Positions 1 through 8,366 of a stretch of 64,000 nucleotides of DNA are shown here, piece by piece. Within the stretch, counting starts at the first letter, position 1; every line of letters starts with the position of its first letter. Under the pieces are notes generated by a model. The model was given only the letters and a program-made list of their open reading frames with translations. It had not been told where the DNA came from and searched no databases. The stretch is taken from positions 434,001 through 498,000 of the forward strand of contig CAVOXR010000015.1 in assembly GCA_963700475.1 (NCBI GenBank), read 5' to 3'. Both the position numbers and the translations under genes were made by a program. The stretch comes from Prado023 sp963700475. Lineage in GTDB: Bacteria; Actinomycetota; Actinomycetes; S36-B12; CAIYMF01.

Positions 1-912
1 CTGCTCGCCGTCGAACAGCTCGAGGACCGACAGCCGGAGGTAGTCGGGTCGAGTGGCGGTGGTCGCCAAGGTGATCACCGGTCGTGTGTCGTTGCTGACC
101 AGGGAACGGCGCAGGGAGACCAGTGCGTCGACCGTCACAGCGCGGTCACCCCGGCCGGCGCCTGGGGACACCTCGAGGACCGGGCCACGCAAGGAGGCGA
201 GCCCTCCCGCCAGCAGCGCCATCCCCGTGACAGCCGTTGCCACGAGCAGGCCCACCCCCGGTGATCCGGGGCGCGCCCGGGGGCTCCAGAGCGATGTGCG
301 TTCCCGCTGCGTTGCCGCGAGCACCCCGAACCAGGCCGCTGCGACCACGACGAAGGTCCATCCCGGGGCATGCCCACGATTGATCGCCCACGGTGCCACG
401 AAGAGGGCACCGAGTGGCACCAATGTCATCCCGGGCAGGTCCAGACCGGCAGACAGAGTGTCGGCCGCCAGGGCAACAAGGCCGATTCCCGCCACAATGA
501 GAAGGAGCAGGCCGGTGTCGGAGGCCGCAGGCGCCTGCGTCGTGTCGGCGTACTCACGGCCCTGCACGGCGAGGTCCTGAAGCCGGGCGATGGCCGCCGG
601 TCCTGGAAGAAAGCCCCAACGTGCCTCATCTCGGGCGAAGAGGAACGTCAGGGTGACCAGGAGCGCGGCCGCCTCAGCAAGGGGCTGCAGCGGAGCGGGG
701 AGGTGCATGGACCGAACGAGTCCCCCCACCACGGCGATGATCGTGACCGTCAGCGCTGCCCAAGGGAGCCACCAGCCCCCATCGAGAAGCGGCTGGACCG
801 CCAGAGATGCGCAGAGGACGGCCAGCGCGCTGAATCCCGTGACACGCCATCGCCCGTCGGCCAAACGGGTCCCGACGACGTCCCATGGGCGGCCCTCCAC
901 CGTGCGGTTCAT
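1..912 (-). CDS. Transglutaminase-like membrane protein (TgpA/DUF3488 type), N-terminal part, cut by window edge
   Basis: The reading frame opens with ATG at 912 and stays open to base 1, giving 304 codons of the N-terminal part. The visible product is a multi-pass membrane protein with hydrophobic stretches such as LPWAALTVTIIAVVGG. It has the segment RLQDLAVQGREYADT and, near the edge, PDYLRLSVLELFDGEQ, both typical of the region before the periplasmic transglutaminase domain in actinobacterial TgpA-like proteins. The catalytic domain would lie outside the window. ATG overlaps the TGA of the DUF58 gene by 4 bases, so it is the third gene of a MoxR-DUF58-transglutaminase operon, a widespread set of unclear function. 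Family assignment rests on context plus these segments. Confidence 0.8.
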   Translation of the reverse strand, partial: MNRTVEGRPWDVVGTRLADGRWRVTGFSALAVLCASLAVQPLLDGGWWLPWAALTVTIIAVVGGLVRSMHLPAPLQPLAEAAALLVTLTFLFARDEARWGFLPGPAAIARLQDLAVQGREYADTTQAPAASDTGLLLLIVAGIGLVALAADTLSAGLDLPGMTLVPLGALFVAPWAINRGHAPGWTFVVVAAAWFGVLAATQRERTSLWSPRARPGSPGVGLLVATAVTGMALLAGGLASLRGPVLEVSPGAGRGDRAVTVDALVSLRRSLVSNDTRPVITLATTATRPDYLRLSVLELFDGEQ

Positions 913-2201
913 CGCGGCGCCGCCAAGCCCGCCCACGCGGCGGCGACGCCGGTGGCACGAGCCATCGTCGAGATGCGCCAACCGGCCGCGCGGAAGTGCG
1001 TCAGGGACTCCTTGACCCACGGGGGAGTGTCGCGACTGTCGACCGAGGACCCATCGGGCACGTCAGAGCGCCACTGCTCGGCGGCCACGGCCACCAGCAG
1101 CCGCGCCGTGGCGTGCACACCGACTCCGGCCAGGAGGCGAGCCGACTCCGGGGACAACGCCCCCGCCACCAGGATCAGCGGGCCCACTCCCGCGGTGTCC
1201 GCGCTGTGCCGGAGCGTCGCGCTGGGGACCGGCGAACGGCTGACGGGCACGGTGGCCAGCTCACGCAGGAGCGCCCGGCGCTCGGGCTCGACCCCAGCCA
1301 TGGGGGAGCCCACGAACAACTGCAGGTCGTCGGTGGTGCGGATCGTGAGATCCCATCCACTCTCCAGTGCCAGGCAGCCGATGCTGGCCGCCAGGCTCAG
1401 TGTGGCGTCCAGTGAGGAATCCGGCTCGCGGCCGTGATGGTCGGCGTCGCGCAGGTCCAGGACGAGGGTGACGGCAGACCGCCAGGGGCTCTCCTCGCTG
1501 CGGACCATGAGCCCGCCGGTTCGGGCGGTGGCCTTCCAATCGATTCGCCGGACCTCATCCCCCGCGTGGTACTCACGGGGGATCACGTCGTCGGTGGCCG
1601 CCCCAAGGCTCCCCAGGTGTCCACTTCCCGAGCCCACCGATGCGCCGCCGAGCACCAGTGGATCCAGCGCCACGACGCGCGGGTGCACGAGCACCTCGTC
1701 GCGAGTTCCGCCGGTCGTTGTCCTGTGGACCATCCCGAAGCGGTCGATCACGTGGATTCGCATGGGACCAACGTGGTGGGCGCCCCGAGCCCCTGCCCTG
1801 ACCCGGTAGTGCGGCTGGCTGATGCCGGACCCCGACATCCCGTTCAGCGCGAAGCGGTGGGCCCCGCCCAGGGCCGGTGAGGACAGATCCTCGAGCAGGA
1901 GGCTGTGGCCCCTCGGAAACCTGCCGCGGACGCTGACGGTCACGTTCAGATCCTCGCCGGTGGGTATCTCCTGGGCCGAGAGCCTGCGTTGGAGTGCCAT
2001 CCCCTTGCTCGGATTGCGCGTCAGGGCGCCAGCGGCGAGGGGCAGGAGTGCGACCAGCGCGCCGAACTGCGTGGCCGGTGTGATGCCTTCGAGGATCCCC
2101 AGTGCGACGAGGGCGGAGCCGCACGCGAGGAACCACCATCCGCGCCCGGTCAGGCCGACCCGCGAGCGGATCGACCCCGGGGAGGCCGGGTCGGGTGGCA
2201 T
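909..2201 (-). CDS. DUF58 domain protein, membrane anchored
   Basis: 430 residues. Two hydrophobic helices sit at about residues 22-60, followed by a soluble portion with the DUF58 signature IDWKATAR at about 220-227 (YHAGDEVRRIDWKATART context). The C-terminal half resembles a von Willebrand factor A-like fold (VTLVLDLRDAD). DUF58 proteins are usually encoded with a MoxR AAA+ ATPase and are thought to act with it in a chaperone-like or assembly role at the membrane; that role is not shown by the sequence. The start ATG lies one base after the MoxR stop, and the stop overlaps the next gene, so the three genes are very likely co-transcribed. Confidence 0.9.
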   Translation of the reverse strand: MPPDPASPGSIRSRVGLTGRGWWFLACGSALVALGILEGITPATQFGALVALLPLAAGALTRNPSKGMALQRRLSAQEIPTGEDLNVTVSVRGRFPRGHSLLLEDLSSPALGGAHRFALNGMSGSGISQPHYRVRAGARGAHHVGPMRIHVIDRFGMVHRTTTGGTRDEVLVHPRVVALDPLVLGGASVGSGSGHLGSLGAATDDVIPREYHAGDEVRRIDWKATARTGGLMVRSEESPWRSAVTLVLDLRDADHHGREPDSSLDATLSLAASIGCLALESGWDLTIRTTDDLQLFVGSPMAGVEPERRALLRELATVPVSRSPVPSATLRHSADTAGVGPLILVAGALSPESARLLAGVGVHATARLLVAVAAEQWRSDVPDGSSVDSRDTPPWVKESLTHFRAAGWRISTMARATGVAAAWAGLAAPR

Positions 2202-2202
2202 C

Positions 2203-3159
2203 TCAGCTCCAGGAGGAGCGGGGGATCCGGGAGATGATCGCCCGGATCACGTCAGGCCCAGTGCGTCCCGAGGCCGCGGTCTGCGCCGAGAGCAGTACTC
2301 GATGCCCCAGCACCGTCGGGGCCAGGAAGAGGATGTCGTCGGGCAGCACGAACGTGCGCCCATCCAGGGCTGCCCAGGCCCGCGCGGCCCGGACCAGATG
2401 GAGCGTGCCGCGCGGGGAGGCGCCCAGGCGGAGGTCGTCGCTGGTTCGGGTGGCGGTCGTGACCGCGACGGCGAGGCTGCGCACAGGGTCCGAGACATGC
2501 ACCTCACGCACCGCCCGCATCAGGGCTGCGAGCTCCTCATGGGTGGCCGCGGGGGCCAGGCCGAGCAGCGGGTCGTCGCCGGCGTGCTCGGCGAGCATGC
2601 GCAGCTCATCGCCGGGGCTGGGGTACCCGATGGAGATCCGGGCCATGAACCGGTCGCGCTGGGCCTCGGGCAGGGCGTAGGTGCCCTCCATGTCCACCGG
2701 GTTCTGCGTCGCGATGACCAGGAACGGCGTGGCCAGCACATGGGTGGTCCCGTCGACGGTGACCTGGTGCTCCTCCATCGCTTCCAGCAGGGCGGACTGG
2801 GTCTTGGGGGAGGCCCTGTTGATCTCGTCGGCAAGGACGATGTTGGCGAAGATCGCGCCCGGTCGGAACTCGAAGTCCCGCGTCTCCTGGTTGAACACCG
2901 AGACCCCGGTGACATCGCTGGGCAGGAGGTCGGGGGTGAACTGCATGCGCCGGACCGTGACCCCGAGGGTGCGGGCCAGGCTCTTGGCGAGCATGGTCTT
3001 GCCGACGCCGGGAACGTCCTCGATCAGCAGGTGGCCCCCGGCGAGCAGCACCGTCAGGGCCATCCGGGTCGACTCGGGCTTGCCGGCCAGGATGGAGTCG
3101 ACCCCGGCCCGGATGCGGGCAGCCGTGTCAAGGACCGTGCGGTCGAGCATGTCGGTCAT
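2203..3159 (-). CDS. MoxR family AAA+ ATPase
   Basis: 318 residues. Walker A GVGKT is at about 51-55, Walker B IVLADEINRA at 107-116 and sensor 1 ATQNP at 150-154, in the order and spacing of MoxR/RavA-type AAA+ ATPases. The frame stays open upstream to 3354, but that would run through the promoter and start of the divergent MaoC gene. ATG at 3159 has a GAGGAGG ribosome binding site, and the product then begins MTDMLDRTVLDTA. MoxR ATPases are thought to remodel or insert partner proteins, here probably the co-encoded DUF58 and transglutaminase-like proteins. First gene of the minus-strand operon. Confidence 0.93.
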   Translation of the reverse strand: MTDMLDRTVLDTAARIRAGVDSILAGKPESTRMALTVLLAGGHLLIEDVPGVGKTMLAKSLARTLGVTVRRMQFTPDLLPSDVTGVSVFNQETRDFEFRPGAIFANIVLADEINRASPKTQSALLEAMEEHQVTVDGTTHVLATPFLVIATQNPVDMEGTYALPEAQRDRFMARISIGYPSPGDELRMLAEHAGDDPLLGLAPAATHEELAALMRAVREVHVSDPVRSLAVAVTTATRTSDDLRLGASPRGTLHLVRAARAWAALDGRTFVLPDDILFLAPTVLGHRVLLSAQTAASGRTGPDVIRAIISRIPRSSWS

Positions 3160-3257
3160 CGCCGGCGGGCCTCCTCGAGGGCAACTGCAGGGACAAGCAT
3201 CACGCATGGGCCCATGTCGCGCCACCCCCCGAGTGCGGGGGTGCCCGGTGGCGTGGC

Positions 3258-3263
3258 CAGAAT
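3258..3263 (+). promoter_or_regulatory. Candidate -10 (CAGAAT) for the MaoC gene
   Basis: CAGAAT lies 32 bases before the start codon. It matches the CAGNNT/TANNNT -10 type that recurs in this window. A transcript starting near 3270 would carry the GAGGAGG ribosome binding site at 3286-3292. No clear -35 is visible. Confidence 0.4.
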
Positions 3264-3295
3264 GGGAGTCAACCCGTCGTACCAGAGGAGGACTC

Positions 3296-3836
3296 ATGAC
3301 CGTACATCCGGCTGTGCTCGGACGTTTCTTCGATGACTTCGAGGTCGGTGACATCTACCAGCACCCGTTCGGCCGGACGATCACCGAGGCCGACAATGCG
3401 TGGTTCACGCTGCTGACGTGCAACACCAACCAGATGCACTTCAACTCCCACCTGTCGGCGCAGAACCCGATCACCGAGGGAAAGATCATCGTCGTGTCCG
3501 GCTTCACGGTGGGACTGGTCCTCGGGACTCACGGTGCTGGACATGAGCCAGAACGCCGTGGCCAACCTCGGCTGGAACAACATCAAGCTGACCCACCCGG
3601 TGTACGTGGGCGACACGATCTACGCCGAGAGCGTGTGCACCGACAAGCGCCCGTCGAAGTCCCGGCCGGACATGGGCATCATCTCCATGATGACCCGCGC
3701 CCTGAACCAGGACGGCGATGTCGTGATGACCTACGACCGCTCGGTGATGATCCCGACCCGAGCCAGCGGCATCGGGCAGAACTACTTCCCCCAGGCGAAG
3801 GCCGGCCCCATGGAGGTACCCGCGCCCAAGGAGTAG
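3296..3836 (+). CDS. MaoC-like dehydratase/hydratase (one-base frameshift near 3524-3527)
   Basis: ATG follows GAGGAGG and encodes a product beginning MTVHPAVLGRFFDDFEVGD. The hot-dog fold MaoC hallmarks are present: FGRTITEADNAWFTLLTCNT with Asn and His after it (QMHFN), then the second half SQNAVANLGWNN, PVYVGDTIYAES and RALNQDGDVVMTYDR. The two halves lie in different frames. Removing one G from GGG at 3524-3526 restores VLGLTVLDMSQNA and a 179-residue protein of normal length for the mesaconyl/itaconyl-CoA hydratase-like group. Likely reaction is hydration of an enoyl-CoA; the substrate is unknown. The break looks like a sequencing error because both halves are well conserved. Confidence 0.8.
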
Positions 3837-3872
3837 CCGCCGACCCGCGGGGGGACCAGCCCTCCGCGCTCA

Positions 3873-3911
3873 CGAATCCCGGTCCGGACCACGAGGTCCG
3901 ACCGGGATTCG
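3873..3911 (+). terminator. Strong hairpin after the MaoC gene, no U-tract
   Basis: Arms CGAATCCCGGTC and CGGACC pair with GGTCC and GACCGGGATTCG around the loop ACGA: 17 base pairs with one bulged C. It lies 36 bases after the MaoC stop and about 150 bases before the mraZ promoter. There is no T-run, as is common for actinobacterial hairpin terminators. The rest of 3837-4063 shows no gene. Confidence 0.65.
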
Positions 3912-4063
3912 TCGTCTGCGGCTTCGCCACCTCCCAGGGGCGCTTGATCCGCCGAGCCCGCCCTGCCGCACCAGAGGACAACGACCTGAACGATCACCTG
4001 GTGTGCCTCACGAGCCTCCGGGGGTGATGTGGAGGGTTATCCGACGAGAATCGGGCCCAAAGG

Positions 4064-4092
4064 GAGACAAGTGGAGGGTTGTGGAGTATGGT
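4064..4092 (+). promoter_or_regulatory. mraZ/dcw promoter candidate (GAGACA-17-TATGGT)
   Basis: GAGACA at 4064-4069 and TATGGT at 4087-4092 are separated by 17 bases. A start point near 4099 would give a leader of about 40 bases with the GGAGGTG ribosome binding site of mraZ. The spacer and -10 are covered by the GTGGAG repeats described separately, which would suit autorepression. Confidence 0.5.
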
Positions 4093-4116
4093 GGCGTGAG
4101 TTCGAGCTGTGTGGAG
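4071..4116 (+). repeat. Phased GTGGAG repeats, probable MraZ boxes
   Basis: GTGGAG occurs at 4071, 4081 and 4111 and GTGGCG at 4091, all on a 10-base grid (the 4101 slot is empty). A further GTGGAGGGTT copy lies off-grid at 4029, identical to the ten bases at 4071. MraZ proteins are known to bind short G-rich direct repeats spaced by one helical turn upstream of their own gene (TGGG repeats in E. coli), so these are the best candidates for its operator here. Confidence 0.6.
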
Positions 4117-4137
4117 CAGGAGGGGAGGTGAGTGGCC

Positions 4138-4569
4138 ATGTTCCTCGGGACGCATTTCCCGAAGCTGGACGAGAAGGGCCGCATCATCCTTCCCGCCAAG
4201 TTCCGTGAGCCCCTCACCGACGGGCTGGTGCTGACCAAGGGGCAGGACCGCTGCCTGGTCGTATGGCCGCGCGAGGAGTTCGACACCTACGCAGCCGGCC
4301 TGCGCGCCAGCGCCCAGGCCAACGCGCGGGTGCGGGCCATGACGCGCGTCTTCTTCTCCTCGGCCTACGACGAGTCGCTGGACCGCCAGGGACGGCTGAC
4401 AGTCCCGCCGGTGCTGCGCGACTACGCATCCCTGGATCGCGAGCTCACAGTGGTCGGCGCGGACAACCGCATCGAGATATGGGCCGCTGAAGCCTGGGAG
4501 ACCTACCTTTCCGAGCACGAGGCCGAGTTCGCCGAACTCGACCAGGACGGGGGTGTCGTCCTGCCCTGA
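4138..4569 (+). CDS. mraZ: Transcriptional regulator MraZ
   Basis: 143 residues with two SpoVT-AbrB-like halves: DEKGRIILPAKFRE at about 11-24 and DRQGRLTVPPVLRDY at about 82-96, the canonical tandem layout. MraZ is a nucleoid-associated DNA-binding protein that controls the dcw cluster from its own promoter. The frame also offers GTG at 4132, but the family begins MFLGTH and GGAGGTG at 4124-4130 is well spaced from ATG 4138, so I use ATG. First gene of the dcw cluster. The following 150 bases before the small ORF carry only a direct repeat. Confidence 0.95.
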   Translation: MFLGTHFPKLDEKGRIILPAKFREPLTDGLVLTKGQDRCLVVWPREEFDTYAAGLRASAQANARVRAMTRVFFSSAYDESLDRQGRLTVPPVLRDYASLDRELTVVGADNRIEIWAAEAWETYLSEHEAEFAELDQDGGVVLP

Positions 4570-4614
4570 GCGTTGTCGTCCTTGTCCGCCCCATGAGATT
4601 CCCCTCCGCGATCT

Positions 4615-4667
4615 CGACGCCACTTCCCCGGTGCCGAGACCACCCCGACGCCACTTCCCCGGCGCCG
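4615..4667 (+). repeat. Direct repeat containing CGACGCCACTTCCCCGG, two copies
   Basis: Copies at 4615-4636 and 4646-4667 are 22 bases long with one mismatch and a 31-base period. Read on the other strand each contains AAGTGGCGTCG, which shares GTGGCGT with the mraZ promoter repeat at 4091. They lie in the untranslated gap between mraZ and the small ORF. Confidence 0.5.
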
Positions 4668-4722
4668 GAGCCGCGGCGGGGGGCCTGGTGGTACGGCCCG
4701 TTCCCTCCCAGGAGGTGCCCGC

Positions 4723-4818
4723 GTGCACTCGATCCGGCGGTACCTCGCCCTCCCCGCGTCCGTCCTGTGCACGGCCGTCACGTTGTTCGTGCTCAACCAG
4801 CTCGTGGTTCCCGGGTGA
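4723..4818 (+). CDS. Small hydrophobic ORF (31 residues) translationally coupled to rsmH
   Basis: GTG at 4723 is preceded by a consensus AGGAGG at 4710-4715, seven bases away. The 31-codon frame ends in TGA at 4816-4818, which overlaps the GTG start of rsmH as GTGA. The peptide begins VHSIRRYLALPAS and then has a hydrophobic stretch (VLCTAVTLFVLNQLVV) long enough for one membrane span, with basic residues on the N-terminal side. I do not recognise a family. It may be a real small membrane protein, or a short ORF that only delivers ribosomes to rsmH, which has no good ribosome binding site of its own apart from this overlap. There is no evidence beyond signals and layout. Confidence 0.5.
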   Translation: MHSIRRYLALPASVLCTAVTLFVLNQLVVPG

Positions 4819-5774
4819 GCCCGGAACCGGGGCATGTGCCCGTCCTCCTCGAGCGCTGCCTGGAGCTGCTGGGCCCTGCGCTGAGCCGGCCGGGTGCCGT
4901 GGCAGTGGATGCCACCCTCGGCCTCGGTGGACACACCGAGGCGATGCTGGCGGAGCACCCGGAGCTGGTCGTCGTCGGCCTGGACCGCGACACCGAGGCG
5001 CTGGCGCGGGCCACGGACCGACTGGCTCCGTTCGGCCAGCGATTCCGGGGCGTGCACTGCGTCTACGACCAGCTGCCCGAGGCGATCTCGGGGCTGGGCT
5101 ACCAGCGGGTCGACGCGATCCTGTTCGACCTCGGGGTGTCGTCCATGCAGCTGGACGTCGCCGACCGCGGGTTCGCCTACTCGCAGGATGCCGTCCTGGA
5201 CATGCGCATGGACCAGACCCAGGGGATCACCGCGGCCGAGGTGCTCAACACCTATCCGGTGGGGGAGCTGGCCCGGATCCTGCGCACCTACGGGGAGGAG
5301 AAGTTCGCCGGGCCGCTGGCCCGGGCGATCGTCCGCGAACGCGAGCGCGAGCCGTTCACGACCAGCCCCCGCCTCGTCGCGCTCATCCGGGACACCATCC
5401 CGGCACCCGCGCGGCGGACGGGCGGCAACCCGGCCAAGCGGACCTTCCAGGCGCTGCGGATCGAGGTGAACGCCGAGCTCGACGTGCTGCGTCGAGCGAT
5501 CCCCGCCGCACTCTCCGTGCTCACAGTGGGTGGCCGCATGGTTGTCCTGAGCTATCACTCCGGCGAGGACCGGATCGTCAAGAGCGCGCTGATGCCGGCC
5601 ACCAATCCTGTCGTCCCGCACGGGCTGCCGGTGATTCCCGAGGAATTGCGCCCGACTGCGCGTGTGCTGACACGCGGATCGCAGAAAGCATCGGAAGATG
5701 AGGTCCTGCGAAACCCGCGTGCCGCCTCCGTGCGTCTGCGGGCCGTGGAGAAGGTCGATGCACGGGAGGTCTGA
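4815..5774 (+). CDS. rsmH: 16S rRNA (cytosine1402-N4)-methyltransferase RsmH (MraW)
   Basis: 319 residues from GTG 4815, a normal length for RsmH. The S-adenosylmethionine motif VDATLGLGGHTEAML is at about 31-45. The family segments FDLGVSSMQLD, GFAYSQDAVLDMRMD and FQALRIEVNAELD follow, ending in VLSYHSGEDRIVK. It methylates N4 of C1402 in 16S rRNA and is a standard dcw member. The frame stays open upstream to 4593, but that extension is arginine/proline-rich and unlike RsmH, whereas GTG 4815 starts the conserved GHVPVLLERCLELL region and overlaps the stop of the small upstream ORF. Confidence 0.95.
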   Translation: MSPEPGHVPVLLERCLELLGPALSRPGAVAVDATLGLGGHTEAMLAEHPELVVVGLDRDTEALARATDRLAPFGQRFRGVHCVYDQLPEAISGLGYQRVDAILFDLGVSSMQLDVADRGFAYSQDAVLDMRMDQTQGITAAEVLNTYPVGELARILRTYGEEKFAGPLARAIVREREREPFTTSPRLVALIRDTIPAPARRTGGNPAKRTFQALRIEVNAELDVLRRAIPAALSVLTVGGRMVVLSYHSGEDRIVKSALMPATNPVVPHGLPVIPEELRPTARVLTRGSQKASEDEVLRNPRAASVRLRAVEKVDAREV

Positions 5775-6584
5775 ATGAGTTCGACGCGTACGGCAGGTCG
5801 CCGCGACTCGCGACCCCCGGGCGCCCGAACCGCCCGCACGACCCGTACCACGTCGCGTCGCGCCAGCGCGTCGGTCGCGGCACCGGTGATCGACCCGGGG
5901 GGGTTGGAGACCGAGGCTGGAACGCCGGCCGAGGAGCTCGGCAGAGGCCCTCGCCGCCGCGCCGGCCGGTCCCGGGCCCAGGGCGCCTCGCGGACCCGGG
6001 TCCCGCGCCACCGCATGCTGCTGGTCTGCACGGCGGTGCTGGCTGCCGGCTTCTTCGCCGTCCTGCTGCTGAACACCATCATCAGCCAGGGCGCGTTCCG
6101 CCAGCATGAGCTCGAGATCCAGCTGATCCTTCTCGCCGAGAAGGAGGAGGCCCTGGCCCGCTCCGTCCAGCAGGCGGAGGCGCCGCTGGAGGTCGAGAAG
6201 GCGGCCCGCAAGCTCGGCATGGTCCCGGCTGCTGCCCCCGTGTTCCTCCGCCTGTCCGACGGCAAGGTCCTGGGCGAACCGGTACCCGCACCGGCGCCGA
6301 CCGCTCCCGTCGACTTCGCCGGCGCCCCGGGGATCCAGCCCACCCCGAAGCCGAGCCCCACCGATGGCGCGGATGCCACCGCCGTCGACCCAGCGCTGGA
6401 CCCGGCCACCGGAGTGGACCCGACGACGGGGATCGATCCCGCGCTCGACCCCGCCACCGGCCTCGACCCCGCCACCGGCCTCGACCCCGCTGCCAGTCCT
6501 GCGGCCAGCCCCGCGGCGGCTCCCGTGGCAGACGCGGCCGTCAGCCCCGCACCCGTCCCGACCCAGCAAGGGGTGAACCCGTGA
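5775..6584 (+). CDS. ftsL: Cell division protein FtsL-like, with DPATG repeats at the C terminus
   Basis: 269 residues. A basic, Ser/Thr/Arg-rich cytoplasmic N terminus (1-80) is followed by a single transmembrane helix at 81-103 and a leucine/glutamate-rich segment at about 108-146 that should form the FtsL/DivIC-type coiled coil (RQHELEIQLILLAEKEEAL). A low-complexity tail includes DPATG/DPTTG/DPALDPATG repeats at 205-239. ATG directly abuts the rsmH stop, and the end overlaps ftsI by 4 bases. The call depends on topology and position, since FtsL sequences are poorly conserved. FtsL joins FtsQ and FtsB/DivIC in activating FtsWI. The repeat tail is longer than in most homologues and would be extracytoplasmic. 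Confidence 0.85.
   Translation: MSSTRTAGRRDSRPPGARTARTTRTTSRRASASVAAPVIDPGGLETEAGTPAEELGRGPRRRAGRSRAQGASRTRVPRHRMLLVCTAVLAAGFFAVLLLNTIISQGAFRQHELEIQLILLAEKEEALARSVQQAEAPLEVEKAARKLGMVPAAAPVFLRLSDGKVLGEPVPAPAPTAPVDFAGAPGIQPTPKPSPTDGADATAVDPALDPATGVDPTTGIDPALDPATGLDPATGLDPAASPAASPAAAPVADAAVSPAPVPTQQGVNP
6410..6491 (+). repeat. Tandem repeat inside ftsL encoding DPATG-type units
   Basis: Near-identical units reading GACCCCGCCACCGGCCTC encode DPATGL; similar variants upstream encode DPATGV and DPTTGI. This is an in-frame expansion within the FtsL tail. Confidence 0.6.
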
Positions 6585-8361
6585 GCTCCGTCGCCCCACC
6601 CCGCGCCCCGCGCACCCAGCCGGACCCCTCGGCCGCGCCCGCGCCCCGGCGCTTCAGTCGAGGTGAGGGCAGGACCCGGGCCATCTACCTGACCTTCGCC
6701 GTCCTGATGCTGCTGAGCATCTACGCCGGGCGGGTGTTCGACCTGATGGTGCTCAAGGGCGACGACCTGGCCACCATGGGCCAGAACCAGCGCAGCCGCA
6801 CGCTGCCACTGCCCGCTGACCGGGGACCCATCTACGACTCCCAGGGCGCACCCCTGGCGATCACTGTGGAGTCGCGCAACGTCACGGCCGACCAGAACCT
6901 CATCGAGAACCCAGCCGAGGCGGCGTCCCGGCTGGCCCCGATGCTGGGGATGGACCAGGCCGAACTCCAGGCGAAGCTCACCGGCACCGACAGGTTCGTC
7001 TACATCACCAAGGGACTCACGCCCGAGCAGTGGCGCCAGATCAAGGACCTGGGAATCGTCGGGATCTTCAGCGAGAAGACCACGAAGCGCACGTACCCCG
7101 CGGGCACGCTGGCGGCCAACGTCCTGGGCTTCGTGAACTCCGAGGGGGTGGGTTCCGGCGGGCTGGAGATGGCACTGGACTCCCGGCTCAAGGGCGTGGA
7201 TGGGTCGCGCACCTTCGAGCAGGGCGCGGCCGGCCAGGCCATCCCCTCGGCTGAGGACATCCTGCGCGCGCCGCAGCCCGGCCAGGGCGTGCAGCTCACG
7301 ATCAACCGGGACATCCAGTACGTGGCCCAGCGGGCGATCGCCACCCGTGTCCGCGAGTCCAACTCCGCCAGCGGAACCGTCACCGTCCTCGAGGCCAAGA
7401 CCGGCCGCGTCCTGGCCATGGCCACGGCACCGACCTTCGACCCGAACAACTACCTGGGTGCCAACAAGGACGACATGGGCAACCGCCCGGTGTCGGAGAT
7501 CTACGAGCCGGGCTCGACCGGCAAGGTCCTGACGATGTCCGCGGTGCTCGAGGAGGGCAAGGCCAAGCCCACGTCGAAGATCACCGTGCCGCCCGGTGCT
7601 CAACCGAGGCGGGCACACCACCCACGACCACACCGACCACGGCACCCTGCAGCTGACCCTCAACGGGGTTCTGGCGGAGTCCAGCAACATCGGCACGATC
7701 CTCTTCGCCGACAAGATCGGCGGCAAGAAGCTCTACGAGTACCAGCGCAAGTTCGGCATGGGGCAGCCGACCGGGCTGAACTTCCCCGGTGAGGAGAACG
7801 GCATCCTGCCCAAGCCGGAGAACTGGTGGCCGACGACCTTCCAGGCCCTTGCCTACGGCCAGAGCTACTCCGTTGACCTCGCTGCAGGTTGCCGGGGTCT
7901 ACCAGACCATCGCCAACAACGGCGTCCGGCTCACGCCGCGGCTCATCGACGGGTACGTCAACCCGGATGGGAGCGTTCGAGCCCGCGCCGACACCAAGCC
8001 CGGAGTCAGGGTCGTCAGCAAGAAGACCGCGAAGACGATGTCGAAGATGCTGGAGAACGTGGTCACCGAGGGCACCGGCAAGATCGCGGCGATCCCCGGC
8101 TACCGCGTGGCGGGCAAGACCGGTACCGCGGAGCGTGCCGTCAACGGCGGGTACTCCGGATTCAGCGCCTCGTTCATCGGCTTCGCGCCCGCCGACGATC
8201 CGGAGATCGTCGTCCAGGTCGTGCTGCAGGACCCGAAGGGCATGCACTACGGCGGTGTCCTTGGCGGACCGGTGTTCAAGACGGTGATGTCCTACGCCCT
8301 CCAGGAGCTGAAGATCCCGCCGTCGGGCACCAAGTCCCCCGTGATCCCGACCACCTGGTAG
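6581..8361 (+). CDS. ftsI: Peptidoglycan D,D-transpeptidase FtsI (PBP3), two one-base frameshifts
   Basis: One transmembrane helix at about 34-50 is followed by a dimerisation domain and then a transpeptidase domain with the catalytic SxxK as STGK (Ser near 312, in IYEPGSTGKVLTMS), SSN in AESSNIGT and KTG in VAGKTGTAE. All class B PBP motifs are intact but lie in three frames. Removing one base at 7592-7596 (CCCGG) restores TVPPVLNRGGHTTHDH. Removing one T at 7873-7874 restores GQSYSVTSLQVAGVYQ. The corrected protein is about 592 residues. FtsI cross-links septal peptidoglycan and is essential, so the shifts are almost certainly sequencing errors. GTG start overlaps ftsL by 4 bases. Confidence 0.92.
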
Positions 8362-8366
8362 TCGCC

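Noticed and set aside
2681..4027. Long plus-strand frame running through moxR into the MaoC gene
   Set aside because: The first part is antisense to moxR and not protein-like. The MaoC protein begins at 3296 and its second half lies in another frame.
4503..6599. Minus-strand frame of about 700 codons opposite rsmH and ftsL
   Set aside because: Gly/Arg-rich shadow of the dcw genes on the plus strand.
7592..7876. Programmed ribosomal frameshifting in ftsI
   Set aside because: Two shifts in one gene with no slippery heptamer or stimulator, and similar one-base expansions in four unrelated genes, point to sequence errors.
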